DNA from: Watersipora subatra
Taxonomy: Eukaryota > Bryozoa > Gymnolaemata > Cheilostomatida > Watersiporidae
Reading direction: 5' to 3'
Assembly: GCF_963576615.1 (NCBI RefSeq)
Contig: NC_088715.1
Span: 60,423,802-60,487,801 of the forward strand
Length of the DNA stretch: 64,000 nt
This document shows positions 1 through 12,625 of this stretch, piece by piece. Both the position numbers and the translations under genes were made by a program. The number at the start of each line of letters is the position of its first letter. Positions within the stretch are counted from its first letter, which is position 1. Below the pieces are notes generated by a model. The model was not told where the DNA came from. It did no database searches and was given only the letters and a program-made list of their open reading frames with translations.

Positions 1-192
1 TCATTAATATTATTCTTTACAAACAAAAACAGATTTTAGCAACGCCTAAAAGAAAGTATTTAGGCATGCTATATGTTTGAATAATAATACTCCACGGTGC
101 CAAATCCTTTACAGACATGCTTACCAGCGGTGAAAAAAAAACAACTCCTACCAAGAAAGGTAAAAACTCTTTTTAGACTGTGTCATACTTAC

Positions 193-359
193 TGAGACTG
201 TGGCTACTGATGTTTTCATGCTTGCTACAGATATTGTGAAGTTGTTTATCATTTTGCTCGTGTACAAAATGGCCGTCAGATGAGTAGGCGGGCTGTCATA
301 GTAGATGGTAAAACGCTCGTTAGGTGTGAATAGCCTGAAATCTGAACTTGTTCCATTTC
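193..359 (-). CDS. Gene C exon 2: extracellular N-terminal domain
   Basis: The exon is 167 nt, entered in phase 1 and left in phase 0, the same as exon 2 of gene A (170 nt). It encodes a short beta-rich-looking segment with the FTIYYD motif and two N-glycosylation sequons. Acceptor TAG lies at 360-362 and donor GT at 191-192. Confidence 0.8.
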
Positions 360-1183
360 CTACAAATGATTGAAAAAATTGCAGAATTTTGCTTGCATAC
401 CTCTAAGAGTATTAACAAAGACAGTTATTTATTTAACATAAAATGGTGACAGTAGCCAAAAGATGACAAATCCAAACATTCAACATTAACGCTATCAAAA
501 ATGCATAAATCACAGTGCATAAAAAGTTCATATATCAAAAAATCTATAATTAGGTGCGGCTCTTGCTTACAATCTTGATGCTGATTCAATTATAAATGGC
601 TTTCTATGAAATAAGAAGGGTAAGACAACTCTAAAAATTATTGACACTGGTGACAAATTTTTTATAAGGTAAAATCAAGTACAGCCTAAATGGCCATGTT
701 TTGATCAGTTGCAACAGCATCTGGGTAATCCAGGTGCTATTAGCGTAAAAACCCTTCTTCATGGTTTCTTCTTTCTTCTTTATGAGATTTTCTTAATTTT
801 CTTCAAAATTGTGCTAGAGTGTATCCGTCTAGAAACTATAACTAAGATTTCTCACTGCTTGTATCTGAAGGCTTTTTTCCATGGCTTCAATTTAAGTCAA
901 AAACACCAAGTTTAAATTATCTTAATTTTCAACTGCTACTTTTCTTACTACTATTAATGGTTTTTGAGAATATTTACACACTTTTGAGGTAATACCTAAA
1001 TATATTTTGTTATAATAGTTAAGTTGCACATATATGAATGCAAGTTTTATCACTTCTTTTAGTTTGAAATGTCAACTTGTACAGCATTTCTGAAAAAAAA
1101 AAATTTTTCTTACCTTTCACGACACCAGGTGATGCCAGAGTCGCAGCAACCAGAAAAAAGAACGTGCAAATAAGTTCTAACAT
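193..1183 (-). CDS. Gene C: 5' end (exons 1-2) of an SLC10-like transporter, partial at left window edge
   Basis: Exon 1 is 1114-1183 and exon 2 is 193-359; later exons lie left of the window. Exon 1 encodes a signal peptide (Met, then a CTFFFLVAATLA core, likely cut after Ala) and ends in phase 1 at a GTAAGA donor. Exon 2 starts after a TAG acceptor, encodes 56 residues and ends in phase 0 at GTAAGT. Its product aligns residue by residue with exon 2 of gene A: GNGT against GNTT, RFTIYYDSPP against AFTIFYDQPP, and INNFTISV against IKNFTVSI. It carries two N-glycosylation sequons (NGT, NFT). By homology to gene A this is the secreted-side N-terminal domain of an SLC10 carrier; the membrane core is not visible here. 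The assignment rests on this homology plus identical intron phases. I saw no exon 3 in 1-192. Confidence 0.8.
1114..1183 (-). CDS. Gene C exon 1: signal peptide
   Basis: The 70 coding nt start at the ATG at 1183 and give 23 residues plus one base. The hydrophobic run FFFLVAATLA is followed by a small-residue cleavage site. The donor is at 1113. About 70 nt upstream lies a TATA box, so this is the true first coding exon. Confidence 0.8.
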
Positions 1184-1249
1184 TCTGATCTCGCAGATGC
1201 TTAGTGAAGGCTGTCGTTTGGATGAATGACTAACGCATAAATTTCCAGG

Positions 1250-1257
1250 TATTTATA
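1250..1257 (-). promoter_or_regulatory. TATA box of gene C
   Basis: TATAAATA on the minus strand lies 67 nt upstream of the gene C ATG, so transcription would start near 1220 and leave a 5' UTR of about 40 nt. Gene A has a TATA-like box in a comparable place. Confidence 0.55.
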
Positions 1258-1748
1258 TGCTGCCAGGATAGCAGCATGTTTTGGCTACTGTATACCCACA
1301 TTTTAGACATCATTACAAACTAGTGGAAGAAAAACAGGGACAAAAGCGTGTATGCAGAAAAGTGGAAAGTTGTTAGTGTTGCCAATAATGACCTGCTGCA
1401 TTTCACACTTGGGCTATAATATTTTTATAGCTGAGGTGAGCAGACATTATGGATGTACTACTGTTTTTAATATCAACATAATAAGTGACCTGCACCTTCT
1501 GCTGCAATCTGCTGTGCTTTGAGTTGCTTATGGAAATTTTTAAAAGGTTTCTGTTTCAACGGTGCAACCTCATTAGCTTGAGCATTATGTCACGGTGTAG
1601 TTATAATAACCCTAAATTTTCCAAGAATACGTTAGCACCCAGAGAGAAATAGCAACACATGAGTACAGAGGCCATTTGCTTTGTCTAGACGGACAATTCA
1701 ATTGATGTTTAATCTTTTTTACCATTTATGTCTGGCTACAGATTTGTC

Positions 1749-1870
1749 AAATATTGTTGAAGGTTTATGACCCTAGCCTTAGAGTTGTAAATATAGCTGA
1801 AGCTTTATGACCTTAGCCTTAGAGTTTTAAAATATTGTTGAAGTCGGTTAGCATTAGCTTTGGAGATGCT
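1749..1870. repeat. Short tandem repeat, unit about 47 bp, about 2.6 copies
   Basis: The phrase AATATTGTTGAAG followed by TTTATGACC and TAGCCTTAGAGTT recurs, with the last copy partial and diverged. Confidence 0.6.
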
Positions 1871-2717
1871 AACACATTTTTAAATTGGTTGGAGATGAGT
1901 GACTATACCATATAGGGAATTTGTAATGTTTTACATTACTTATATACACAGAGTTGATGCAAAAACAAAATGTTTTTTACTTTAAAATGCCTGCAGCAAG
2001 TATCAGCGGCTTAGAGCTTATCAATATATATGATGGAAATACTTCTAGAAGTTATTATTGTACCAAAATCATGTGAATGTCTTAACTTGTTGACCCTGCC
2101 ATGTCTATTCTAAATTGTGTGACAACCAGTCCTTAATCGCAATTGTTTATTAATAGCCTTTGCGCCTCTCAAGCAAAACTATATTAAAATAGTTTGTTTG
2201 CAGTTCAAAACTCGGCAGCAACCGAGTTTCAAAGGTTTTTAAGGCATCATCTGTTGTCTCAGGATGCGAAATAAAAAATGTCTAAACTATGCAAGCTGAA
2301 AATTTTTTCTGTTTTCTGGAATATAAAGAAAACAATAAGTATATTTTTTCTGAATGAAATATGCACAAAATACTTTTCAGAATAAAATATTTTCTGCATA
2401 TTTAAAAATAATAATACTCAATGCACTTATATATTATATTAACATATAATATTGTATATAAACCAAAATTATTCAATGATTTTAAAAGCACAATATAAGT
2501 TTAAAACTTATATGATTTAAATATTTAAAATTTAAAGACATGAATATAAAAATTCAAAGCTCAAAAGCTTCAATTTTTACAAACCTGGTTGAGCAACGGT
2601 AATGTTAGCCTAAGAGTTTAAAAATTCATATGCAAAGGGAAAAGATCATCTTACTCATTGATCATATCTACGTTTACACAAACCTATCACTGATTACTGA
2701 CATGTTAAGTGGATGCA

Positions 2718-2754
2718 GCTTTACATCATAATTAATTATATTATGATGTAAAGC
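2718..2754. repeat. 15-nt perfect inverted repeat (hairpin)
   Basis: GCTTTACATCATAAT at 2718-2732 is exactly complementary to 2740-2754 across a 7-nt loop. It is probably a transposon relic; no function is evident. Confidence 0.65.
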
Positions 2755-3073
2755 CGATTAATTAATAACACGATTAATTAAAGAAACCAGTAAGTAAATA
2801 CTGTTTTAAAATGAAAGCTACAATAGTTCTTACAATTATAAAAAAATCTAGGCTAAGTTTGAAACACTTTTAATTGCAGAATGCAGAAGGTTTGTGTTAT
2901 GTACACTCTTATCTATATTATATTCAGCATAATATATTATATTGTATTACAGTTCAGTGTAACTTATCGGACCACCCTTTCCTACTCCAAGTTTTGCAAT
3001 GCGTCTGATGAGCTTTGAGGAAACTAATATATTTATAATTTGGTTAATTGTTTTCCATTTTGAAAACTAACTA

Positions 3074-3833
3074 CAGTCAAACATGGATAACTCGCCCACG
3101 GATAGCTCGAACACATGGTTAATTCGAACGGTTTCTTTGGTCCGTTCCCACGTAATGATAAATTGCTATAGATAACTCGAACTCAACACTGTTAACTCGA
3201 ACTGTTTTTTCCTAACGGCTACCAAAACGGTTGTTATCGCTTTAGAAAATCACATTATTCCAAGCCATAGAGGTAAACCTCAACTTTTCGTAATTCATAG
3301 GCGTCGTTATTACCGCCATCGGCAAAATATTTTTGTCAACGACTTTTCTAAAGGTTTGGTGAAATTTGATTTATACCAAACATCCGCTTAGCGATCGCCC
3401 TTCGGAAGCAAGGTAAAGTGAGGTAATCTTTGCATAAACTTCAAGAAAAATCGGCAAAATTGATCGTGGGTAAAACGCTCAAAATAAAAAGATGTCTTTT
3501 CTTTTGAGCATTTCAACAACGATCAAGTTTTGCCAATGTCAATCTAAAAAACGTCCTGGCAATAACACCACCTCAAACAACAAACCAATCTCAAGTGATA
3601 AAAAAATCTCTATACTTTTTGATAAAAACGTTTTAAATTTTACATTAGAAGCATTTAATTTGAAACAAGTCAGATGTGCTTTTGATTTATATTATAGTTT
3701 GTATATGTACATGTATCTAATAATAAATAAGTAAATACATGGACTTGTGACAGTGCTCTGATAACTTGAACGCTCTGATAATTCGAACACTTTCGCTCGG
3801 TCCCGTGAAGTTCGAGTTATCCATGTTTGACTG
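3074..3833. mobile_element. pogo/Tigger-like non-autonomous DNA transposon, 760 bp
   Basis: The ends are inverted copies (CAGTCAAACATGGATAACTC on the left, complement at 3812-3833) bounded by TA on both sides (3072-3073, 3834-3835), the target duplication used by Tc1/mariner and pogo elements. Terminal CAGTCAAACxTxGATAACTCGAA-type sequence is typical of pogo/Tigger. Inside there is no transposase frame. Its centre (about 3225-3665) is related to the segment at 49369-49775, and 3500-3665 resembles one arm of the foldback family found elsewhere in the window. Confidence 0.75.
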
Positions 3834-4069
3834 TACATGTAATTAGCAGTGTAGACTCGCAAACAAGTGAAGATAGACTTTATGCGATAGAAACAGTTCA
3901 TCGTAATCATCATTTTACAAAAATTATTTGAAGTGGTCCTGAAGAAAATTTTATGATAAATATATTTAGTTTGTTTCTAATTCAAACTAAACAAATAAAA
4001 TTTCTGAATTAACAAAAAAAGTAATTTGCGACAATGAATAAACTTAATCCTAAGTACTCAAGAAAATAG

Positions 4070-4285
4070 CTTGAAAGACTTGAAAGAAAACTTGAAAGAA
4101 GACCTGAATGAAGACATGAAAGAAGATTTGAAAGTAGACTTGAAAGAAGACTTGAAAGAAAATTTGAAAGAAGACCTGAAGGAAGACTTGAAAGAAGACT
4201 TGAAAAAAGACTTGAAAGAAGATTTGAAGGAAGACTTGAAAGAAGACTTGAAAAAAGACTTGAAAGAAGACTTGAAAGAAGACAA
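4070..4285. repeat. 12-bp tandem repeat, about 18 copies (Asp-Leu-Lys-Glu coding phase)
   Basis: The unit GACTTGAAAGAA repeats with scattered substitutions for 216 bp. Because 12 is a multiple of 3, the array stays open in frame on both strands: DLKE repeats on plus, Ser/Phe/Lys repeats on minus. There is no proper start, splice context or flanking coding sequence, so I treat it as a minisatellite. Confidence 0.75.
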
Positions 4286-7200
4286 GGTATATGAAAGGAC
4301 GAAGGTAGAACTAATGTCTACCGAAAACTGCTTGTTATTCTAAAAAGTAGGATAATAAATGTGAAAACTTTTCCCACACACATTGAAGTATTAAGACCGT
4401 GCTAAAAAGAGCTACTATGAGCCTGATACAATTACGAATTATTTTTATGTTGGTACAATCATAGTTTTTATTGAAAAAACCCATAGACCTGGAGTTCAAA
4501 AATGGACTTTGATATGAACAAAAACAACCAGTGCATTAATTGTTATTGATGTAAATCAAATATTATTAGTACGGTTTGGTGGACACTTTTCTACTGATCA
4601 CTTGCTAGTATGGGTTCGTAAAGATTAGAAATATCTCACTGCGGCGTCAAATAGAAGGGGTGTTTAAATCAAAGTGGCATTCAATTAAACGATGGCGCTT
4701 TATTTTTTAACCCTTCTCCCATAGCGAAGCTGAAATAGAGGCGGAGTTCAAATAAAGGTCTCATTCAAATACAGGTTTTATGATGAACACCTTTAGGATT
4801 TTTATAATGTTAGTAGTAGAACTAACAAGTTAGTAAACCAAATTCAAAACTGTGTGAATCTTTGAAATTCGTTTAAAGCTACTGATTTCACACAAGCATT
4901 TGTTAGAAGCATAGTATTGCATTTACTGGCAAGACTTGGTCAAAAACTAGTGATTTACCAGCTTTCTCTAAAGGGAGGTATGCTGAAGCTCTCACGCAAA
5001 GAGAGCTAGACTCGAAGGCTAACAACCTATCATTTGGATGTATTCCAAAAGATATCACAGCGTGACACATTGACAGCTCATCTAACTGAAGCAGCGCTTA
5101 AGATAGAGCCGGGTTGATCAAGTGCATTGTAATATTTCTACAGACTCTGATGTCACTGCAGCGTTGAGTAAAATTCATATTAAATATTTGTCCAAACAAA
5201 ATTTTTTAACAATTAGTTTGTCTAGCGAATTATTGCTTTGATAGCCATAGAGATTGCATCCTTTTAAAAACAAAGGGGTGAGTGTGTGTAGTCAATAGCC
5301 TATGAACTGCTTTCACATTACAAAATCACAAAACTTTTTCGACGGCTGAGTTTCTATACTAAATTGTCTCTATAAATAATGTTTTCATGTATTAACTAAA
5401 GCTCTGATCTCAAAGGTACTTGTAGGAATTCAGTATTATAAATGAATGTCAACTTGTATAGTTGCCAAAACAAGAACAAGTCAGCATATGCTAGGAAGTT
5501 ATCATAAAGATATTACAAACAGATGTCACACGAACAAATGCGTACATTTTAATATGTATTGCAAAGTATTTCATGCTACATTATAATAGCCTTCTGCAAC
5601 TTTTCTGAGCTATTTTAAAATAGACATATCTTTCAGTTTAGGTAACAACAGCTGGTATTACACAAGCCACCGCTCAAAATGAGTGATTTTGACTGAGAAA
5701 CGGTAAACAATTTTTACAGATATCTCAATTTTATGCTCAACTGAGTTTTGTGAATGTTCATTCAAAGTCTAAAATTCCTTCGCTGTCTAGTTTAAGGTTT
5801 TGAGTTTTAAACTAATACTTGCAAAAAACATGGTTCCTTATCATTTTCATCACCATGTAGACACCTACAGAGATTTGTACCTTTTTTATTCTTATGCTAG
5901 TCAAGCTAGATACTTAACAAAACTATTGATTTCATGTAAAGAAAGTTAGACTAACATGAAGTTCAAAGGTTATATCTCTTTCCCTTCCACTCATCTTATG
6001 TTGGTCCCGACACAGCAGTTCTATACCAGCTTAACTTCAACATAAACATATTTGTTTTACTGTGTTATGCATTCCAAGATGATATAGTGCTAGCTAAAAT
6101 TTTATTTGCGAGAAACTCTAGTCATGTTGCTACAGTAATATAGATAACTTGCTTTCAATTGGCTGACCAAACTAACTTCAAAATATTTCTTTATTGTGAT
6201 TTTTGCAGTTTTTCAATTTTGCTGAAAATTTTTTAATTTTTGATAAAAGCAGGCAATGTGTAACAATACATTTTTTAAATGTTAGTTGACTAGAGATTAA
6301 ATTAGACATGAAATTTCTAGCTTTATTCCTTTAACAGAAAAAAGAGTCATCTATTTGCTAAAAAAGTTAGCCAAAATTGACGAATTTTTAGCTTGGCTGA
6401 GATGAAATTTTCCCCCTTTATACCAATTCATACTACACTGGTAATGAATCAATCTTGTTGAATTTGGTATCTTGGATTGCATCCTTATATATCAATTACT
6501 AATTTATTAATATTGTAAACCTTGTTATGTTAAACTGTATGATATTCTACATTTATGTTTTTTTTGTTTCTATTAAATAATTAGTGCTAAAAGTACTTTT
6601 GAAGAAATATCAATATGTCAGAAAGTTGGCGAGAGGGTGAAACGGCAAGATTGCGAAATGGTGAGATGGCGAGACGGCAAAAGGGTGAGCTGGTAAGTCA
6701 AATACTATAAAAAAAGTCAGCAATTCCAGGCATCAGCGAGTCAGGGAGCTGACGAGTCATAAAGTCAGCAATTCCAAAAATGAAGAAGTAAAATAGCTTC
6801 TAACTTCTATTCATTGGTCTTAATATTTCATGTTTGTTTTTTTAAATTAATTCATTTACCATGTTGCTTCTACAAATGCTTATAGTCTGTTTCTACCTTC
6901 ATTTAAAGCGTTTTACCATGACTAAATTCAAATCGAGGTAGCATTTATCCATTTTCTGAGTGTCTTCATTCCTTATTGACTTTATTCGCAGTTGGTTACA
7001 CCATAAGCGAAAATATTTTTACAATATCCAAGATCCTTTCTATATTTTCAGAAGTCGTCACTCTTAGGTAATGCAGTACCGGACCTTCAAGAGAGAGGCT
7101 ATAGTAAACTCCAACATAATACTTCTCAAGGTTCAGTGCGAATATGTAATAGTCAGAGTTTATTGCAGAAACAAGCTAATGAAAACATCCTGTGGCTGAC

Positions 7201-8312
7201 TTTGTTGAAGGGAGTAGACCATCAATGTCCCTTTAGCCAGCACGCAATCCATAACTTGTTGTTGTAAGCATAAAGCAAGTGTGTTGTAAGATTGTGAAAA
7301 AACAGGTGCCTAGCCATGAAAGATTTGTCATAGAGTTATCCAATAGAGTTATTTCATTCCTTTGATTCATGATGAGTTGTTGTTTTTTGCAAAACATGTT
7401 TTGCTAAAATCTTGAACAGTTTGGAAATTCCAGTGGGTTTTCCTCCTATTGTGTACAAACAGTATTGGGAAGAACAAGTTGTTCTGATAGTGTCACATAA
7501 ATACTTAACGTTGTTGCAAATTTGGCCAGATGCTAGCAAGATTTTTGTTTAAAAGCTTTTGACACTGTATCGTGTATTCGCTGAAACAATTTCCGTCTAA
7601 TTCAAGTTGTTTTCTTCAATTTGGTGCAAAATTCTAAAAGTTACACTAAACATAAAGTACATTTTTTCTCATACATAGTTTATAACATTAAATAACATTT
7701 GAAGGGCGTAGTTCTGGCTGGCAACTAATTACCCCTACAGCTGTTAGTCTGTCTGTTAGTCTGTCCTTCCAAACGACTGGGAATGGTAAAGTCTAATAGC
7801 CAGAGATCTATTTCATTATAAGTGCTGTAGAAGCAACTTTTTATCTTGGTAGATCTAAACATCTCTATGATAGATCTCCGTATTTTTGGTAGATCTAAAA
7901 TATAATCTAAGCATTTTAAATCACAAAAGCGACAATGATGTACACTGTACACTTTTGTAAAAAGACAAGGTGTTGGTGTTTGATATAAGGTGAAGTGGTT
8001 TTTAGGGGAGAATAGGAATGTAATCAATGGTCAGGCAGATTGGAGAAACTATTCGGGTATTTTAAGCAGTAAATATATAAAAACACATTTAGCTCTTTAG
8101 CAGGGCATAAATGGCATTTCAATGTATGGCACTGCTGCCAAAAATTGACAGTTTCTACTAGCTTCTTCAAATAGCTTAGCAACTAAACAATATGCAGAAA
8201 ACTGTGTCTATTTGACAGCTAAGTAATTGCAGGGAAACGGCAGGATGACCAAGCTAAGCTTTACTGTTGCCTAATCTTGCAATCTGTGTGTTCATTTGAG
8301 TTGCATTAAGAG
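4286..8312. other. Intergenic; no gene seen
   Basis: Around 4600-4790 there are diverged fragments of the form GGAGTTCAAATAAAGG and CATTCAAATACAGG that look like the end of a degraded DNA transposon. At 6628-6690 there is a loose GAGATGGCGA-type tandem repeat. The rest is AT-rich with only short chance reading frames. Confidence 0.45.
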
Positions 8313-8432
8313 AAGGTAGAGAGAGAGATATAGGGAGAGAGAGGGAGAAAGAGGGAGATATAGGGAGAGAGAGGGAGAAAGAGGGAGATATAGAGGGAGA
8401 GAGAGGGGGAAAGAGGGATAGTGGTAGAGAGG

Positions 8433-8478
<46 letters not shown>

Positions 8479-8543
8479 AGGGAGAGAGAGAGAGGGAGAA
8501 AGGAAGGGAGGGAGAGAGAGGGAGAGAGAGGGAGAAAGGAAGG

Positions 8544-8597
<54 letters not shown>

Positions 8598-8742
8598 GGA
8601 GAGAGGGAGAGAGAGGGAGGGAGGGAGAGAGAGGGAGGAAGAGAGAGGGAGAGAGGGAGGGAGAGAGGAAGAGAGGGAGAGAGGGAGGGAGAGAGAGAAA
8701 GAAAGAGGGAGAGAGTGAGGGAAAGAAAAGGAGAAAGAGAGA
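8313..8742. repeat. Polypurine (GA)n/(GGGAGA)n low-complexity tract, about 430 bp
   Basis: The plus strand is almost purely G and A, mixing (GA)n, GGGA and GATATAGG units. The 119-200 residue reading frames here (Arg/Glu on plus; Ser/Leu/Pro on minus) are artefacts of the repeat. Confidence 0.9.
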
Positions 8743-8760
8743 CACTAATGAGGCCAATTT

Positions 8761-9475
8761 GCAGTAATACTTTGAGATAAAAATGTCTTGGCATACGAGC
8801 AATTTGAGATACAAAGAAAATTCTGAGCAAATTAATGCCTTCAGATGCAAGACTAGTTTGGGATATGAGAATTAGACACAGTTTTTGATGCAGTCGTTCA
8901 GTAACCAAGTATGTGAGCGCCTACTACTGAGAACAACGTCGTTCGGTACTTCCAGTAGATCAGCTTGAAAAAGTTTTAAAGAGGCAGGTTAAAAAGGGAA
9001 GTGAAAGCGAGGCAAAAATAGTTGGAGTCAGAAGAAGAAATGTTAAAAATGAAAATGGAAACAGAATTGGAATTAAGTTTCATATAATTAAAGATTAAAA
9101 TTTTAAGTGGTTTTTATAATATGCAAAGTTCTCTTAACTTAAGTTTATGGTTTATGTTATGTTATGTAGTGTCAAAAGCGTTTAGCATACCATATATTTT
9201 GCTGCCAAGGCTGTCACACCGATGTTAGTGGCTGCTGTTTGTCTCAAAGGTAAGAACTCTATACAGCACTGCACATAATAATGTTACATTTTCTTAATGA
9301 CTAAATAGGTATTCAGTACATTGTGAGCGTTGGTGATGAATTTGAACAATTAAAAGCTTCTTTTTTCATTGTAGTATCCTGTTTTTAAGTGCTTTTTAAA
9401 AGGTTGGGCCAGATTAATTTGTATTTAGTTGTTTTATATACAAAAAGTGATTTGAGATGCAAGTTATACGCCATA
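8761..9475. mobile_element. Degraded pogo/Tigger-like element
   Basis: The left end CAGTAATACTTTGAGATA followed by GGCATACGAG and TTGAGATAC is typical of Tigger-type termini. The right side (about 9400-9475) holds the matching ATTAATTTGTATTTAG and GATTTGAGATGCAAG phrases in decayed form. A related copy lies inverted at 24560-25011. No transposase frame remains. Confidence 0.55.
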
Positions 9476-10245
9476 CAGGCTTTGTTGAAACACATTAAGC
9501 TCACATTTCAAGCTATTACCTTATTTTAAATAATTCAATTTCTTTTAATAGTTGCAAAGGTATCAAATCTCAAATGATTAGGGGAAATTTTACACACTTA
9601 CGCTAAGATCACACATTTTTAAACCTTAGATGCTAATGGCAGCATCAAGCTCCTGCTAGGTTGAAGTTGCTAGGGTAAAGCATCAGCTGATCATCAATGT
9701 GTCCGTAACAACAGAAAACCTTTTATACAAATCTTAAAATGTTTAAGGGGGAACTTGCGCAAATTTTTAGTAGATGTTTTCAGAAAGTATGGGTAAGCTA
9801 CCCTTCAGATCTTCTACGAGACATATAGACATGTTAGCATTGACATAGAGATATGCTATCATAGAGACATAGACATAGATACATGCTATCTCAAAGCATT
9901 TCCCCTAAGTAACTGAGAGCCAAGGTTAAACTTTGAAGGCTAAAAAGTTGAAGGTCAAAGTTTCATTTGAATGCCCAACTAGGAATAAATAGAATTTTTT
10001 CATAAGATCTATGACATCAGAGCTTGAACTCTATAAATGCCACATGATGATCTCTGAAGAAGGTTGGAAGAGGTCATTCAATGGCAATCATTAATAAGGC
10101 ACTAAACGCTGTCCAAGGATGCATAATGTGCGACAGCATAGGTTATTACTGCCAGCTGGACTCTGACATCATTTAAGTCCTATTAAAAACAGACCTCACG
10201 CTGGCTGTTTCTGATTAAACAGCGCAGACTGTCTATTGATGGCCT

Positions 10246-11040
10246 ATTTAAACCATAACTGTCACGAACAACTTTTATCGAATTTACTAGGTAAATCAGA
10301 CACGCTGATTCCAATGTTGTACTCAAAATAAAGATTAGTCCACTAACCTTCAAAGTCATTTAGGTTTTTTTAAAGCGTTTCAATATCTGTTTTGAAAACA
10401 ACACAATTGGCATTACAATTTCCGCCCATAAATATGTGACGAAACCTAGCTTTTTCAGGAACGGAAGTTAGGAATGTTTAGTCCGATTTAGAATAATAGA
10501 GATGGGTGTCTTAAAACCCATTATTATCTAAATCCAGCCTGTAAAATAATTTCAGTTTTTTATGAAAGGTGTATAAACTATTTAAAATTGCTCGTAGCTT
10601 GTTACATGACGTTTAAATGGGCTGAACGCCGAGAAAAATGAGCTCAAAAACCGCTGTTTTATCACGAGCTAGCGTTGTTATCGCACTTTTTTAAATATGC
10701 AATTCTAAATAGCTTATCTACCTTTCAGAAACGACTGATATTATTTTTAAGGCTGAATTTAGATATTAATGGATTTTAAAACACCCATCTCTATTATTCT
10801 AAGTCGGTCTAAACATCCCTACGTAACTTCTGTTCCTAAAAAGCTAGGTTACGTCACGTATTTATGGGCGGAGCTTGTTATGCCGATTGTGTAGTTTTCG
10901 AGACCAATATTAAAATGCTGTAAAAAAGCCTTCATTACTTTGAAAGTTAGTGGATTAATCTTTATTATGAGTACAGAATCAGCGTGTCTAATTTACCTAG
11001 TAAATACGATAAAAGTTGTTCATGACAGTTATGGTTTAAA
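10246..11040. mobile_element. Foldback element, about 795 bp, arms about 290 bp
   Basis: The left arm 10246-10536 and right arm 10752-11040 are inverted copies. The ends read TTTAAACCATAACTGTCA and its complement; the inner arm ends share AATAATAGAGATGGGTGT and its complement. The central spacer is about 215 bp with no reading frame of note. Confidence 0.75.
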
Positions 11041-11340
11041 GATGAACTTGCATAAAATTTTAGCATAGCTTGTCAGAAAAAATCAGTATTTTTCTATCAT
11101 TTCCAATTGTTTTTGATGTTTGAGTTGATCTGACTGCCAGGATGTTTCAAGATTAAAATCGACAAAACTTGATCACAGCTGAAATGCTCAGAAGAAAAAG
11201 ACATAGGCCTACTCAGACCTCTTCAAAAATGATGTCAGTATAGTCATGCATGTTGTTTATAACTAATAAATATACGATTTCATCGGCGTCGAGTGCTTAC
11301 ATGTTTCACAGTATTCAGTGGGAAAAGTCGGACAATTTCT

Positions 11341-12625
11341 AACCAACTTAAAGGTCGACTTGCAACTAAATTTACACTAAAATTATTTAAGTATCAAAAG
11401 GTTCACCGTGTCTTACTCTGCTGTGTTGTAGGTACCAAATATGTGGAAATGTGATTACAAGCTCTTAAAAGCTCAAAAACAGGCTCGTCATAATTATCAG
11501 ACGATGATATGTACTCCTTCAAGCTAAGGCTAAAAAATTAAACGACTTTTTATGGTAAGTTATAAGATATCCCTGCTAAAAATATAAACAATAGACATAG
11601 TTTTATTGAATGCGTGAAGTATATTTGTGAAAATGTTTCGACGAATAAGGTTGCAGGAAAGTGTAAACAGAAACCATTGTGTATACGATGGTTCCTGTTT
11701 ATATATAACCAATATACTTAAAGGTTGACTTGAAACAAAATTCACATTACAGTTATTTGGTATCAAAAGGTTCACCATGTCTTACTCTGCTGTGTTGTAG
11801 GTGCCAAATATGTAGAAATGTGATTGCAAATTTTCAAAAGCTCAAAAACGAACAGTTAACGTAGCCATCACGAAGCGGCCGTAGGTTGAATCCCTCTGAA
11901 GACGGCTCGAATGTGTCGTGGTTGAACACAATGTGCATCTATTTACGCTTTCATTCAACCTCATTCGCCAAAATATTTTCACAAAAATACTTCACGCATT
12001 CAATAAAATCATGTCTATTGTCCTTATGCATCTATTTTATTATCATCGTAATGCTGTGACTTTGACCACTAATATCTCAAAACTTAGCCTACAAATTAGT
12101 TTAACTTTTTTATTTTAGCTCGAAAGGCTACATGCCATGATAAATCGGATGAATATTAAGAGCCTGTTGGTCACCTGTGATAATCGAAAATTGCCAGAGA
12201 AATTACTCGGGCTGTTTGGCAGGAAGTATGGGTCACATGATCAGATTACGACTAGGCAATTAGACCAAGCTGAAACTAAACTGTAAAGAAGCGAGCATCT
12301 ATATTTGATACGGGGTCTTCGGTAAAACCCGAAGTGTTTGTCATAAACTAGTGCTACGAGACGTTGTATATTGAGCCTTTTATTGGCTTTTCATTTCACG
12401 TGATAACATCACGTGTCTGAGAAATAGCCAAGTCGAGTTGAGTACGTCATCAAAATAAAGGAATTCTAACCTACGGCCGTTTTTAATTGTTCTTTTTAGA
12501 GCTTTTAAGAGCTTGTAATTACATTTCCACATATTTGGAACCTACAACACAGCAGAGTAAGACATGGTGAACCTTTGGATACCAAATAGCTGTAATGTAA
12601 ATTTTGTTGCAATTAAACCTTTAAC
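11341..12625. repeat. Interleaved direct and inverted repeats
   Basis: A block of about 150 bp containing CTTACTCTGCTGTGTTGTAG occurs at 11341-11500 and 11700-11855 in direct order and at about 12490-12625 inverted. A second block (11578-11690: ATAGACATAGTTTTATTGAA and GTGAAGTATATTTGTG) is inverted at about 11922-12030. The middle part has a higher density of CpG and a GTAGGTTGAATCCCT B-box-like word near 11881. Confidence 0.65.

Larger units (their letters stand above)
1258..3071. other. Intergenic, AT-rich; no gene seen
   Basis: Upstream flank of gene C. Apart from the short tandem repeat at 1749-1870 and the hairpin at 2718-2754, I see no exon or element in it. Confidence 0.5.

Noticed and set aside
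8254..8908. Frames of 119-200 residues in the polypurine tract
   Set aside because: Pure low-complexity translation (Arg/Glu or Ser/Leu/Pro); no conserved sequence.
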